Positions 14,886 to 21,583 of a stretch of 21,583 nt of DNA are shown one piece after another. The stretch is from the NCBI GenBank assembly GCA_964568795.1, contig CAZMRQ010000025.1, positions 1-21,583 on the forward strand, written 5' to 3'. Position 1 is the stretch's first letter. Each line of letters begins with the position of its first letter. This DNA is from CAZMRQ01 sp964568795. Lineage in GTDB: Bacteria > Pseudomonadota > Gammaproteobacteria > Comchoanobacterales > Comchoanobacteraceae. The translations under genes and the position numbers were made by a program. Below the pieces are notes generated by a model. It did not search any database. It was given only the letters and a program-made list of their open reading frames with translations, and had not been told where the DNA came from.

Positions 14886-16330
14886 TTTAAGTCCTGTAGT
14901 TGAGATATAAAGAGCTCTTTGAGTAGATCAGGTTGTGCCTGACCTTTTGTTAGCTTCATAGCTTGGCCAACGAAAAAACCTATGAGCTTGTCTTTGCCGG
15001 CAAGGTACTGCTCGACCTGTTTGGGATGCTCTTGTAATATATTTGTGATAACAGTGATTAACTCTGATTCATTTGAGATTTGTTTTAGGCCCTTCATTTT
15101 TATAATCTCATCAGGAGTTAAACCAGAAGTCCACATCTCATCAAGAACCGTTTTTCCTATATGGCCGCTGATACTTTTGTCTTTTATACGTTTAAGTAAT
15201 AAGACGAAGTGTTCGGGGGATATAGGCAAGGATCTGGTGTCAATATTGTGTTTATTAAGCAGTTCGCACACAGAACCAGTAATCCAGTTTGCTGCCATAA
15301 TGGGATCTATCCCTTGATCAACTGCGGCTTGAAATAGTGCGCTGAGTGTGCGGTCGTATGCAATCAGTCGTGCATCAGCCTCATTGATATTATGTTTGTC
15401 GATCAATTTAGTCATTGTTACTTTAGGGTGATTGGGGCAATCATTTTTTATTTTTGTAATAAAGTCATCACATAAAACAAAAGGGCACAGATCAGGTTCT
15501 GGGAAATAGCGGTAATCGTGTGCATCTTCTTTGCTGCGCATCGACTTAGTCGTATTAGAGGCTTCATGGTATAAACGTGTTTCTTGGGCAACTTGGCCAC
15601 CTGCTTCAAGGACGTCTATTTGTCTATTTATTTCGAAATGAAGTGCTTTCTCAATGAACTTAAATGAGTTGATGTTTTTCAGCTCTGCTCGTGTGCCAAA
15701 GGGATCTTCGGGAGAGGGTCTTACTGAGATGTTAACATCAGCTCTGAATTGTCCTTGTTGCATGTTTGCACTTGATATGTCTAAGTAACGCACAAGCGCA
15801 TGGAACTCTTTAAGGTAACTAATCGTTTCTTCTATAGATCTCATGTCTGGTTCAGAGACGATTTCCAGCAGAGGAGCGCCAGCACGATTGAGGTCAATTC
15901 CTGCACAATTTTCCATATGAAGGCTTTTCCCTGCATCCTCTTCAAGATGAGCGTGATTGACTCTTATTTCTTTGCTGCCATTAGACGTGTCAATTTGTAT
16001 TGAGCCACCTAAAATAATAGGGTTTTTATCTTGGGTGATTTGATAGCCTTTTGGTAAATCTGGATAGAAATAGTTTTTTCTATCGAAAACAGTGATGCGG
16101 TTGATATCACTTCCAATCATCAAACCCAGTTTAACTGCTTTTTTAAAGGCATTGAGATTAGGTTGTGGCAGCGTTCCAGGAAGAGCGCAGTCAATCTCAT
16201 TGGCTTGAGTATTGGGTTGCATCCCAAATTTGTGTGGTGAAGATGAGAACATCTTTGATTCAGTGGATAGTTGCACATGAATCTCAATACCTATGACGAT
16301 ATGATAACCTCTGACAGTTTCTACTTTCAT
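14882..16330 (-). CDS. gatB: Asp/Glu-tRNA(Asn/Gln) amidotransferase subunit B
   Basis: GatB binds the misacylated Glu-tRNA(Gln) or Asp-tRNA(Asn), phosphorylates the side chain and receives ammonia from GatA. The 482-residue protein has the family blocks IGIEIHVQLSTESKMFSS near the start, DLPKGYQITQ, HLEEDAGKSLH, DLNRAGAPLLEIVSEPD, GQFRADVNISVRP, RAELKNINSFKFIEKAL and DYRYFPEPDL. The C-terminal YqeY-like tail domain that grips tRNA is present. AGGAG overlapping the gatA stop is a strong ribosome site. It ends in an ATGA overlap with the first MFS gene. Confidence 0.97.
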   Translation of the reverse strand: MKVETVRGYHIVIGIEIHVQLSTESKMFSSSPHKFGMQPNTQANEIDCALPGTLPQPNLNAFKKAVKLGLMIGSDINRITVFDRKNYFYPDLPKGYQITQDKNPIILGGSIQIDTSNGSKEIRVNHAHLEEDAGKSLHMENCAGIDLNRAGAPLLEIVSEPDMRSIEETISYLKEFHALVRYLDISSANMQQGQFRADVNISVRPSPEDPFGTRAELKNINSFKFIEKALHFEINRQIDVLEAGGQVAQETRLYHEASNTTKSMRSKEDAHDYRYFPEPDLCPFVLCDDFITKIKNDCPNHPKVTMTKLIDKHNINEADARLIAYDRTLSALFQAAVDQGIDPIMAANWITGSVCELLNKHNIDTRSLPISPEHFVLLLKRIKDKSISGHIGKTVLDEMWTSGLTPDEIIKMKGLKQISNESELITVITNILQEHPKQVEQYLAGKDKLIGFFVGQAMKLTKGQAQPDLLKELFISQLQDLK

Positions 16331-16339
16331 GAAATTCTC

Positions 16340-17797
16340 CTAGACGTATGTCTCTGGTATTTGCTGATGCCAATCAGTTGCTTGCTGATATTGATGAGCA
16401 ATGCGTAAGAGAGTTGACTCATCAAATCTATTTGCCATGATCTGCATGCCAACTGGCAGCTTGTTTGCAAATCCACAGGGGACTGAGATGGCTGGAATTC
16501 CTGCTAGATTGGCGCTAATAGTGTAAATGTCTTTTTTATACATGTCGACAGGATTATCATTGTGTCCACCGAATTTAAATGCAGGAGTAGTGGTAGTTGG
16601 GCTTATTAAGGCATCAACATCATTGAAAGCTTTGATGAAATCATTTCGGATCAATTGCCGTACTGCTTGTGCCTTGGCATAGAACATATCATTATATTCA
16701 CTAGACATAGCAAATGTCCCAACGAGAACCCGTCTTTTCACTTCTTCGCCAAATCCCTCTTCACGTGTTCGACAGTATAAATCATTCAGTGATGTAGGGT
16801 TTGAGCACCTGTATCCATAACGAACACCGTCAAATTTAGCAAGATTTGAGGAAGCTTCTGATGGCGCGATGATGTAGTAAGCTGGAACGCAATATTTGAG
16901 ATGCTCTATATGAACTTCTACTATTTCAGCACCCATTTTTTCAATTTCTTTGATTGCATTCTCAACCAGTTCACCGACTTGTGGGTCAAGTCCATCGCCA
17001 AAAAATTCAGAGGGAATTCCAATTTTCATCCCTTTGATAGATTTGTTAATATCGCTAGTAAAGTCGATTGTTTTCATATAGGAAGAGGTGAAGTCGTTAT
17101 CACTATGCCCACACCAAGCATTGAGTAGCAGAGCTGCATCGTATGCTGATAATGCCATGGGGCCGCCCTGATCAAGGCTAGATGAAAATGCAACCATCCC
17201 CCAGCGTGGTATTCTTCCATATGTGGGTTTGATTCCAGTAATTCCTGTATATGCAGCGGGTTGCCGAATAGAGCCGCCAGTGTCTGTTCCAGATGCACAT
17301 GGTGCTAATCTTGCTGCGACACAGCTCGAGGATCCTCCGGACGAGCCACCAGGCACATGATCAAAGTTCCATGGGTTTTTTACATCTCCAAAGAAACTGT
17401 TAGTATTTGCCCCGCCCATAGCAAACTCATCCATATTAGTCTTTCCAAGCAGGACCATTCCTGCATCGTATGAGCGTGCGACAAGGTCAGCATCGAAAGG
17501 GGAGATGTACCCTTGTAACATCTTTGAGCCACATGTTGTGGGCATAGATGTTGTTGTGAAGATGTCTTTTTGGGCAATGGGGATGCCGCAGAGTGGCCCT
17601 GTATTACCTTTTGCGCGCAATTGATCAGCACGTTTCGCTTGTGCTATTGTTATTTCAGGGTCAGTGTGAATAAAACTATTAAGTTCGGCATCATAAGTTT
17701 TAATGCGGTTGAGGAAATGGTTTGCTAGTTCAACACTCGAGATTTTCTTGTCTGAGAGCAATGTTGATAGCTTAGCTATGTCGTATTGATGGAGCAT
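16340..17797 (-). CDS. gatA: Asp/Glu-tRNA(Asn/Gln) amidotransferase subunit A
   Basis: GatA is the glutaminase subunit, an amidase-signature enzyme that releases ammonia for GatB. The 485-residue length is normal. The Ser-cisSer-Lys triad is intact: K77 in IPIAQKDIF, S152 in GGSSGGSSS (150-158), and nucleophile S176 in GTDTGGSIRQPA (170-181). FDGVRYG, the REEGFGEEVKRRVLVGTF block and GIPAISVPCGF later in the protein are also typical. The start ATG follows AGGT at the right spacing, 12 bases after gatC. The gene is part of gatC-gatA-gatB. Confidence 0.97.
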   Translation of the reverse strand: MLHQYDIAKLSTLLSDKKISSVELANHFLNRIKTYDAELNSFIHTDPEITIAQAKRADQLRAKGNTGPLCGIPIAQKDIFTTTSMPTTCGSKMLQGYISPFDADLVARSYDAGMVLLGKTNMDEFAMGGANTNSFFGDVKNPWNFDHVPGGSSGGSSSCVAARLAPCASGTDTGGSIRQPAAYTGITGIKPTYGRIPRWGMVAFSSSLDQGGPMALSAYDAALLLNAWCGHSDNDFTSSYMKTIDFTSDINKSIKGMKIGIPSEFFGDGLDPQVGELVENAIKEIEKMGAEIVEVHIEHLKYCVPAYYIIAPSEASSNLAKFDGVRYGYRCSNPTSLNDLYCRTREEGFGEEVKRRVLVGTFAMSSEYNDMFYAKAQAVRQLIRNDFIKAFNDVDALISPTTTTPAFKFGGHNDNPVDMYKKDIYTISANLAGIPAISVPCGFANKLPVGMQIMANRFDESTLLRIAHQYQQATDWHQQIPETYV

Positions 17798-17809
17798 ATG
17801 ATACCTATT

Positions 17810-18133
17810 TTAATCTTGATCTATAAATTCTGGCACATGAAAAAGAGATGAGTCTTCGTCAAAAGCAGGCAAATGCTCTGACATGTAGGGGGACATGTCG
17901 TCGTCTTGTGCTATGTCTGAGCGAGCCTGTTCAACGGCCAAGGCTTTGTTTTCATTGATACTGACTTGACTTAAGTCCAATGCATCTAGCTGATGCAGCA
18001 TGTTGAGAATATTGTCCATAGAATTAATAAATCCCTCTTGTTCAGACTTTCTTATATTGATGCGTGCTAGTTTGGAAACGCGATTGATGATGCTGATAGA
18101 TAAATCGTGATCATTTGGGTGTTGAGTACTCAT
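17810..18133 (-). CDS. gatC: Asp/Glu-tRNA(Asn/Gln) amidotransferase subunit C
   Basis: GatC is the small subunit that wraps between GatA and GatB and stabilises the complex. The 107-residue product is near the usual length. It has the N-terminal helix with VSKLARINI (about 19-27), a following helix with LNMLHQLDALDLSQV, and a C-terminal segment ending FHVPEFIDQD that corresponds to the F-x-V-P-x-(V/F)-(I/L) end of the family. It is the first gene of the leftward unit, with only a weak ribosome site, about 16 bases after the predicted transcript start. Confidence 0.92.
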   Translation of the reverse strand: MSTQHPNDHDLSISIINRVSKLARINIRKSEQEGFINSMDNILNMLHQLDALDLSQVSINENKALAVEQARSDIAQDDDMSPYMSEHLPAFDEDSSLFHVPEFIDQD

Positions 18134-18156
18134 TTTCTGCTCGAATTACTAGCTTT

Positions 18157-18186
18157 ATATTACCCACTGAGATAAGATACTGTCAA
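18157..18186 (-). promoter_or_regulatory. Candidate promoter of the gatCAB-led operon
   Basis: On the reverse strand a perfect TTGACA (18186-18181) is followed after 18 bases by TAATAT (18162-18157, 4 of 6). The predicted start near 18150 gives a leader of about 16 bases before gatC. It would drive a unit of up to nine genes. Confidence 0.5.
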
Positions 18187-18211
18187 CACAATGATGCTTA
18201 AGCTGTGTAAT
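18183..18211 (+). promoter_or_regulatory. Weak candidate promoter of mreBC
   Basis: TCAACA (18183-18188, 4 of 6) and TGTAAT (18206-18211, 5 of 6) are spaced by 17 bases. The -35 overlaps that of the divergent gatC promoter, so RNA polymerase may not occupy both at once. The match is modest. Confidence 0.3.
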
Positions 18212-18235
18212 CACATTTAATTTGGAGCCTCTAAT

Positions 18236-19312
18236 ATGATGAATCTTAGACAATTACGGTCATTATTCAATAAGAAAATGCCTACGTTATTTCGCAGACC
18301 TATGATTGCTATTGACTTAGGGACGGCAAATACGCTGATAATGGAAAAAGAAGCAGGTTTATTGCTGGATCAACCGTCAGTGGTGGCAGTGAAAAATAAA
18401 CCTGGTACAACACAAGAGTTTGTTGCAGCTGTCGGTCATGACGCAAAAGAAATGATAGGTCGAACCCCCAGTCATATTAAAGCAGTTAGGCCCCTCAAAG
18501 ATGGTGTTATTGCAGACTTTAACACAGCTGAAAAAATGCTGCAGTACTTCTTTACTCAAGCTTACCAAAAATCATATTTCAGAAGACGTCCAGATGTCGT
18601 TATCTGTGTGCCATGTGGTTCGACACAAGTGGAAAGAAGAGCCATCAAGGAGTCTGCGTTGAGTGCGGGTGCTAGAAGAGTTTTTCTAATTGAAGAGCCA
18701 ATGGCAGCAGCTATTGGGGCAGGGCTTCCTGTTGATGAGCCTTCTGGGTCAATGATTGTTGATATCGGTGGTGGAACGACTGAAGTAGCTATTATATCAC
18801 TCAATGGCATAGTGTATGCTCACCCAGTAAGAATTGGTGGTGATCGCTTTGATGAAGCGATTGTGACGTATTGCCGTAGGCATTTTGGCTGCTTGATAGG
18901 TGAGTCAACTGCTGAACATATCAAAAAAGAGGTTGGGACAGCTTTTCCAAGTCATGAGGTGAAAGAAACTGTTGTGAGTGGCAGAAGTGTTTCTGAGGGA
19001 GTTCCTGTTAGTTTTACCATTAACAGCAATGAAGTCCTCGAAGCAATACAAGAGCCATTGTCTGGTATACTTGATGCTGTCAGATCAACACTTGAGTGCG
19101 CTCCTCCTGAATTGTCTGCCGATTTAGATTCTTCAGGGATAGTTGTTGCTGGTGGGGGTGCTTTGTTACGGGACATCGATCGTCTTATTTCAGAGGAGAC
19201 GGGTCTGCCAGTCATTATTGCAGAAAACCCATTGACATGCGTGGTTCGAGGTGGTGGAAAAGTGCTTGATGTTCTCACCTCTTATGGCAAAGAGTTCTTG
19301 TCACAGGAGTAA
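18236..19312 (+). CDS. mreB: Rod-shape actin homologue MreB
   Basis: MreB forms membrane-bound filaments that guide lateral wall synthesis. The 358-residue protein has the actin-fold ATP site: phosphate loop 1 IDLGTANTLI (26-35), phosphate loop 2 IVDIGGGTTEVAII, and the adenosine loop VVAGGGALLRDI near the C-terminus, plus the ERRAIKESALSAGARRVFLIEEPMAAAIGAG block. The N-terminus is about 11 residues longer than in E. coli and is basic and amphipathic, consistent with membrane attachment. GGAG lies 8 bases before the first ATG; a second ATG follows at once. It is divergent from gatC and coupled to mreC, which starts 1 base after the stop. Confidence 0.96.
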   Translation: MMNLRQLRSLFNKKMPTLFRRPMIAIDLGTANTLIMEKEAGLLLDQPSVVAVKNKPGTTQEFVAAVGHDAKEMIGRTPSHIKAVRPLKDGVIADFNTAEKMLQYFFTQAYQKSYFRRRPDVVICVPCGSTQVERRAIKESALSAGARRVFLIEEPMAAAIGAGLPVDEPSGSMIVDIGGGTTEVAIISLNGIVYAHPVRIGGDRFDEAIVTYCRRHFGCLIGESTAEHIKKEVGTAFPSHEVKETVVSGRSVSEGVPVSFTINSNEVLEAIQEPLSGILDAVRSTLECAPPELSADLDSSGIVVAGGGALLRDIDRLISEETGLPVIIAENPLTCVVRGGGKVLDVLTSYGKEFLSQE

Positions 19313-19313
19313 C

Positions 19314-20039
19314 ATGTCAACATACTTGTTCTCAGATAAGCAGAAAAAGTCTGGAAAGCATCAGAGTTACATATTTATTTTTTCATTGAGTTTTTTGTGT
19401 TTCTTTTGTTTATTTAAGACAGGTGCCTTGAATAAGATTCATGCAAATTACCTTTTCTATCATTCAAAATATGTTCAGGGCAAAACAACAGAGCAAGAGG
19501 TTTTGCAAGCGAAGATTGATTATTTGCAAAGTCAATTGACCCTTGCCCAGAAGACGTACCAGAGACGCAGCAAGCCTCACTGGCCTATTGAGCTTGCTGA
19601 TGTAGATTTGATCAACATTCATCTTGATCAGGGGGTTTTACGTTATCAAGTGAGCGACTGTCGAGAGTGTGTGTTAATGAATGCTTCAGGATTAATAGGG
19701 TTCAGTGATCATTTTCAGTCACAAAATATGGTTAAGCCTATTACAGACTCATCAATAATGCTTCCTGTGATCGTTCGTGGCTCAGGTAACAATGCATTGG
19801 TCCAGGGGCAGGGTAGAAAAAAATTGCTCGCAGTTCATGAGTTAGATGGTATGGGTAAATTACAGGTCGGTGATAACTTGTTGACTTCAGGAATTGGTGG
19901 CCTTTTTCCTAAAGGGATACCTGTTGCGCGTGTTGTTGAAAAGAGCCAGAATTATGACGGTGAGAGTATGATATTGGCCGAGCCTTTTTTTTGGCATGCC
20001 AATGTGCAAAATCTATTCACGACTCACACTGTCAAATAG
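19314..20039 (+). CDS. mreC: Rod-shape protein MreC
   Basis: MreC is a periplasmic, membrane-anchored scaffold linking MreB to the elongation synthases. The 241-residue product is short for the family. It has a basic N-terminus, one membrane helix (about 19-36), a short coiled-coil stretch (about 55-80, EQEVLQAKIDYLQSQLTLAQ), and the beta-barrel domain with GLIGFSDHF, LPVIVRGSGNNALVQGQG and VGDNLLTSGIGGLFPKGIPVARV. The ATG at 19314 follows AGGAG by the right distance; an in-frame ATG at 19251 lies within mreB and would add residues ahead of the membrane anchor. mreD, the usual next gene, is absent. Confidence 0.92.
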   Translation: MSTYLFSDKQKKSGKHQSYIFIFSLSFLCFFCLFKTGALNKIHANYLFYHSKYVQGKTTEQEVLQAKIDYLQSQLTLAQKTYQRRSKPHWPIELADVDLINIHLDQGVLRYQVSDCRECVLMNASGLIGFSDHFQSQNMVKPITDSSIMLPVIVRGSGNNALVQGQGRKKLLAVHELDGMGKLQVGDNLLTSGIGGLFPKGIPVARVVEKSQNYDGESMILAEPFFWHANVQNLFTTHTVK

Positions 20040-20128
20040 ACGTTGCTTCACTGAGAATTTCGTGTCGGGATACAGATATAGAAAGCCAGAGAATGACTAG
20101 TGATAAGTTTTTTAGACGTTAATATCTG

Positions 20129-20156
20129 TTGACTGGTGAAATCGAATTGATATGAT
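20129..20156 (+). promoter_or_regulatory. Candidate promoter of tRNA-Leu and downstream genes
   Basis: TTGACT (20129-20134) and TATGAT (20151-20156) each match consensus at 5 of 6 positions with 16-base spacing. The predicted start near 20163 leaves about 6 bases before the mature tRNA. No terminator separates the tRNA from the next two genes, so they may share this transcript. Confidence 0.6.
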
Positions 20157-20168
20157 GATCCTATTAAA

Positions 20169-20252
20169 GCCGAGGTGGTGGAATTGGTAGACACGCAAGC
20201 TTCAGGTGCTTGTGGAGGCAACTCCGTGGAGGTTCGAGTCCTCTTCTCGGCA
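20169..20252 (+). tRNA. tRNA-Leu (anticodon CAG)
   Basis: An 84-base class II tRNA with the acceptor stem GCCGAGG/TCTCGGC (last pair G-U), the anticodon stem CAAGC/GCTTG around the loop TTCAGGT (CAG at 34-36), a long variable arm (GGAG/CTCC) and the T-arm GGAGG-TTCGAGT-CCTCT. The discriminator is A. CCA is not encoded. It reads CUG codons. Confidence 0.96.
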
Positions 20253-20270
20253 TGAACTTGAGATAGAAGC

Positions 20271-20627
20271 ATGATAGTTAAAGTATCAGATCTTGCCAAA
20301 GCGCACCAATTCTTTTGTGAGTGTATTGGCGCATACCCTTATGAATTTGGTGGTCATTTCTCGCATGTTGTATTGGGCGAGACAGACATCATTTTGATGC
20401 CATCTACTTCAGGGAAATCTCGCGCCATTATAGACTTACCGTTTACTGATTGGCAAAATTTGCAACAAAGATTAGAAGATCTTTCTATTGATTTTTCCTG
20501 TTATGATGTGCCACAATCATCAAAAGTTGCGAGTCGGATTGTATTGTTTATTGATCAGGACTGTGAAGTAGAGTTTGTCTCTTATAAACCAATTGATATG
20601 AATACAGAAAAAATAGAGGTAGTATGA
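20271..20627 (+). CDS. VOC-superfamily (glyoxalase-like) protein, function unknown
   Basis: The 118-residue product looks like a single vicinal-oxygen-chelate domain. It begins VKVSDLAKAHQFFCECIGAYPYE (3-25), the characteristic start of glyoxalase/dioxygenase-type domains (V-x-D-x-x-x-A-x-x-F-(Y/F)), and ends FIDQDCEVEFVSYKP (93-107), which parallels the closing D-P-D-G-x-x-(V/I)-E-(L/F) strand with a possible metal-ligand glutamate at 101. Other metal ligands are not obvious, so catalysis is not assured. The start at 20271 lies 18 bases after tRNA-Leu with a GAGATAGAAG ribosome-site region. It overlaps the next gene through ATGA, which suggests a shared pathway. Confidence 0.68.
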   Translation: MIVKVSDLAKAHQFFCECIGAYPYEFGGHFSHVVLGETDIILMPSTSGKSRAIIDLPFTDWQNLQQRLEDLSIDFSCYDVPQSSKVASRIVLFIDQDCEVEFVSYKPIDMNTEKIEVV

Positions 20628-21574
20628 TTTCACGAAATATAGCGCTCATAGGAGTAGGCCGTTGGGGCCAACATGTGGCGCGAAACCTAATTGAACTTAA
20701 TGCTTTAAAAGCCTACGTGAACTTGACTTCTGTTCCAGAGCTTGATGATCAAGGTATTGAGTTTATTAGTTTTGAAGAATGTTTGAAGCGCAGTGATATA
20801 ACAGCCGCTTGGGTCGCAACCCCATCTGTCTATCATTTTGAGCAGGTGAGTGCACTTCTTAAAGCCAATAAATCGGTGATGGTTGAAAAACCAATGGCGC
20901 TTACTCTCGATCAAGCTGACAGCTTACAGGCTTTAGCCGATGATAGAGGTATTGATTTGATTGTTGATTATTTGCTTTGTTATCATCCTGCAGTTGTTTA
21001 CATGAAGGATAAACTTGCTCTTCGTGAGTATGGCCAGGTTCGTTCAATACAAATACGACGTCGTAATTCAATAGCCATAAGGGATTTTGAAACTGTGTGG
21101 TGGGATCTTGGGATTCATGATTTAGCATGGTTATACGAATTGTGGGGGCTTCCTTTTGAGGATATGAGAGGTCTTCAATGCGCCACATACCGTGCTGATT
21201 TTATAGATCAAGCAGTTGTATTAATGCGTATGGGCAGCATTCATGTGATCCATGATATTTCCTGGTCGTCCCCAATCAAAGAAGCAAGTATAAATATATA
21301 TACTGACCGTGGTATGCTCCAGTTCAATGATCTCTTGCCGCTGGATGAAAAGCTTTGTTGGTATGGGCGATCTGATAAAAATTGCATGCTTTCTTCAAAG
21401 CCTCATCGCATAAAACTGCCTTCTCAACAACCGCTAAAAATGAGTTGTCAGCATTTCATCGATGTCATTAACTCGTCTTCTTCAGCAAAAACGACACATA
21501 AAAAGTACCGACCTGTTATGGTTGCTCTTGAGCAGTTCTCCAATGTCAGTCAGAAAATGATGAATATTCTGTAA
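20624..21574 (+). CDS. Gfo/Idh/MocA-family NAD(P)-dependent oxidoreductase
   Basis: This 316-residue protein has the two-domain architecture of the family, which usually oxidises sugars or sugar nucleotides. The Rossmann glycine motif GVGRWGQHVARNL is at 10-22, the EKP signature at 88-90 (VMVEKPMALTLDQADSL), and DLGIHDLAWL at 161-170 supplies the conserved active-site D/H pair; YHPAVVYMK (120-128) corresponds to the R-F-N-P-A-V type segment. The sequence between the glycine motif and WVATPS is short, with a reduced second beta strand, so the cofactor-specificity residue cannot be read reliably. It resembles sugar-nucleotide dehydrogenases (WlbA-like) in its motifs, but the substrate is unknown. 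It is coupled to the VOC gene by a 4-base overlap. Confidence 0.87.
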   Translation: MISRNIALIGVGRWGQHVARNLIELNALKAYVNLTSVPELDDQGIEFISFEECLKRSDITAAWVATPSVYHFEQVSALLKANKSVMVEKPMALTLDQADSLQALADDRGIDLIVDYLLCYHPAVVYMKDKLALREYGQVRSIQIRRRNSIAIRDFETVWWDLGIHDLAWLYELWGLPFEDMRGLQCATYRADFIDQAVVLMRMGSIHVIHDISWSSPIKEASINIYTDRGMLQFNDLLPLDEKLCWYGRSDKNCMLSSKPHRIKLPSQQPLKMSCQHFIDVINSSSSAKTTHKKYRPVMVALEQFSNVSQKMMNIL

Positions 21575-21583
21575 AATTGATCT

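Noticed and set aside
14982..15317. 111-codon forward frame inside gatB
   Set aside because: It is antisense to the conserved GatB C-terminal region with no ribosome site or domain.
18952..19278. 108-codon reverse-strand frame inside mreB
   Set aside because: It is fully antisense to conserved mreB sequence and has no protein-like features.
19251..19313. Upstream ATG extending mreC by 21 residues into mreB
   Set aside because: AGGAG at 19305-19309 points to ATG 19314, and the extra residues are simply another frame of mreB.
20040..20128. Terminator or small gene after mreC
   Set aside because: I saw no GC-rich stem with a T-run and no open frame with a ribosome site and plausible protein sequence.

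Overview
The window reads as a piece of a gammaproteobacterial chromosome, moderately AT-rich and densely packed, with many genes overlapping by 1 to 20 bases. Three gene orders support this placement: rpmF-plsX-fabG-acpP-fabF-mltG-tmk-holB (the E. coli-type fatty-acid cluster), miaB-phoH(ybeZ)-ybeY-corC(ybeX), and gatCAB divergent from mreBC (the arrangement I recall from Pseudomonas and relatives). The zinc-free, E. coli-like L32 protein agrees. The presence of GatCAB, several gaps in these conserved clusters and a pair of MFS carriers built into a housekeeping operon make a host-associated lineage near Legionellales/Coxiellaceae plausible. That last placement is inference only.

Layout. (1) Bases 2-115 hold the C-terminal end of an integrase-type transposase, cut by the window edge. 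(2) Bases 212-6268 carry, rightward, rpmF, plsX, fabG, acpP, fabF, mltG, tmk and holB. fabH and fabD, expected between plsX and fabG, are absent, and so is pabC between fabF and mltG. (3) Bases 6309-8266 carry groES-groEL behind a good sigma-32-type heat-shock promoter whose -35 lies inside the end of holB. The unit ends at a 14-bp hairpin that looks able to terminate in both directions. (4) A 77-residue two-helix membrane protein of unknown role sits just past that hairpin. (5) A long leftward unit, bases 18133 to 8563, runs gatC-gatA-gatB-MFS-MFS-miaB-phoH-ybeY-corC-tRNA-Phe. (6) Rightward from 18236 are mreB and mreC (no mreD follows), tRNA-Leu(CAG), a VOC/glyoxalase-like protein and a Gfo/Idh/MocA oxidoreductase.

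How the genes work together. The first cluster joins phospholipid and fatty-acid synthesis (PlsX, FabG, ACP, FabF) to peptidoglycan termination (MltG), dTTP supply (Tmk) and clamp loading (HolB). GroESL supplies folding. The leftward unit combines Gln-tRNA/Asn-tRNA amidation, two paralogous carriers, tRNA modification (MiaB), rRNA/RNA quality control (PhoH-YbeY) and a CBS-domain protein (CorC). MreB and MreC belong to the rod-shape machinery.

I found no CRISPR array, prophage, toxin-antitoxin system, secretion locus or obviously new multi-gene system. The points most worth a second look are the holes in the fab, mre and ybe clusters, the altered PlsX signature, the MFS pair in a translation operon, the sigma-32 promoter embedded in holB, and the VOC-oxidoreductase pair behind tRNA-Leu.
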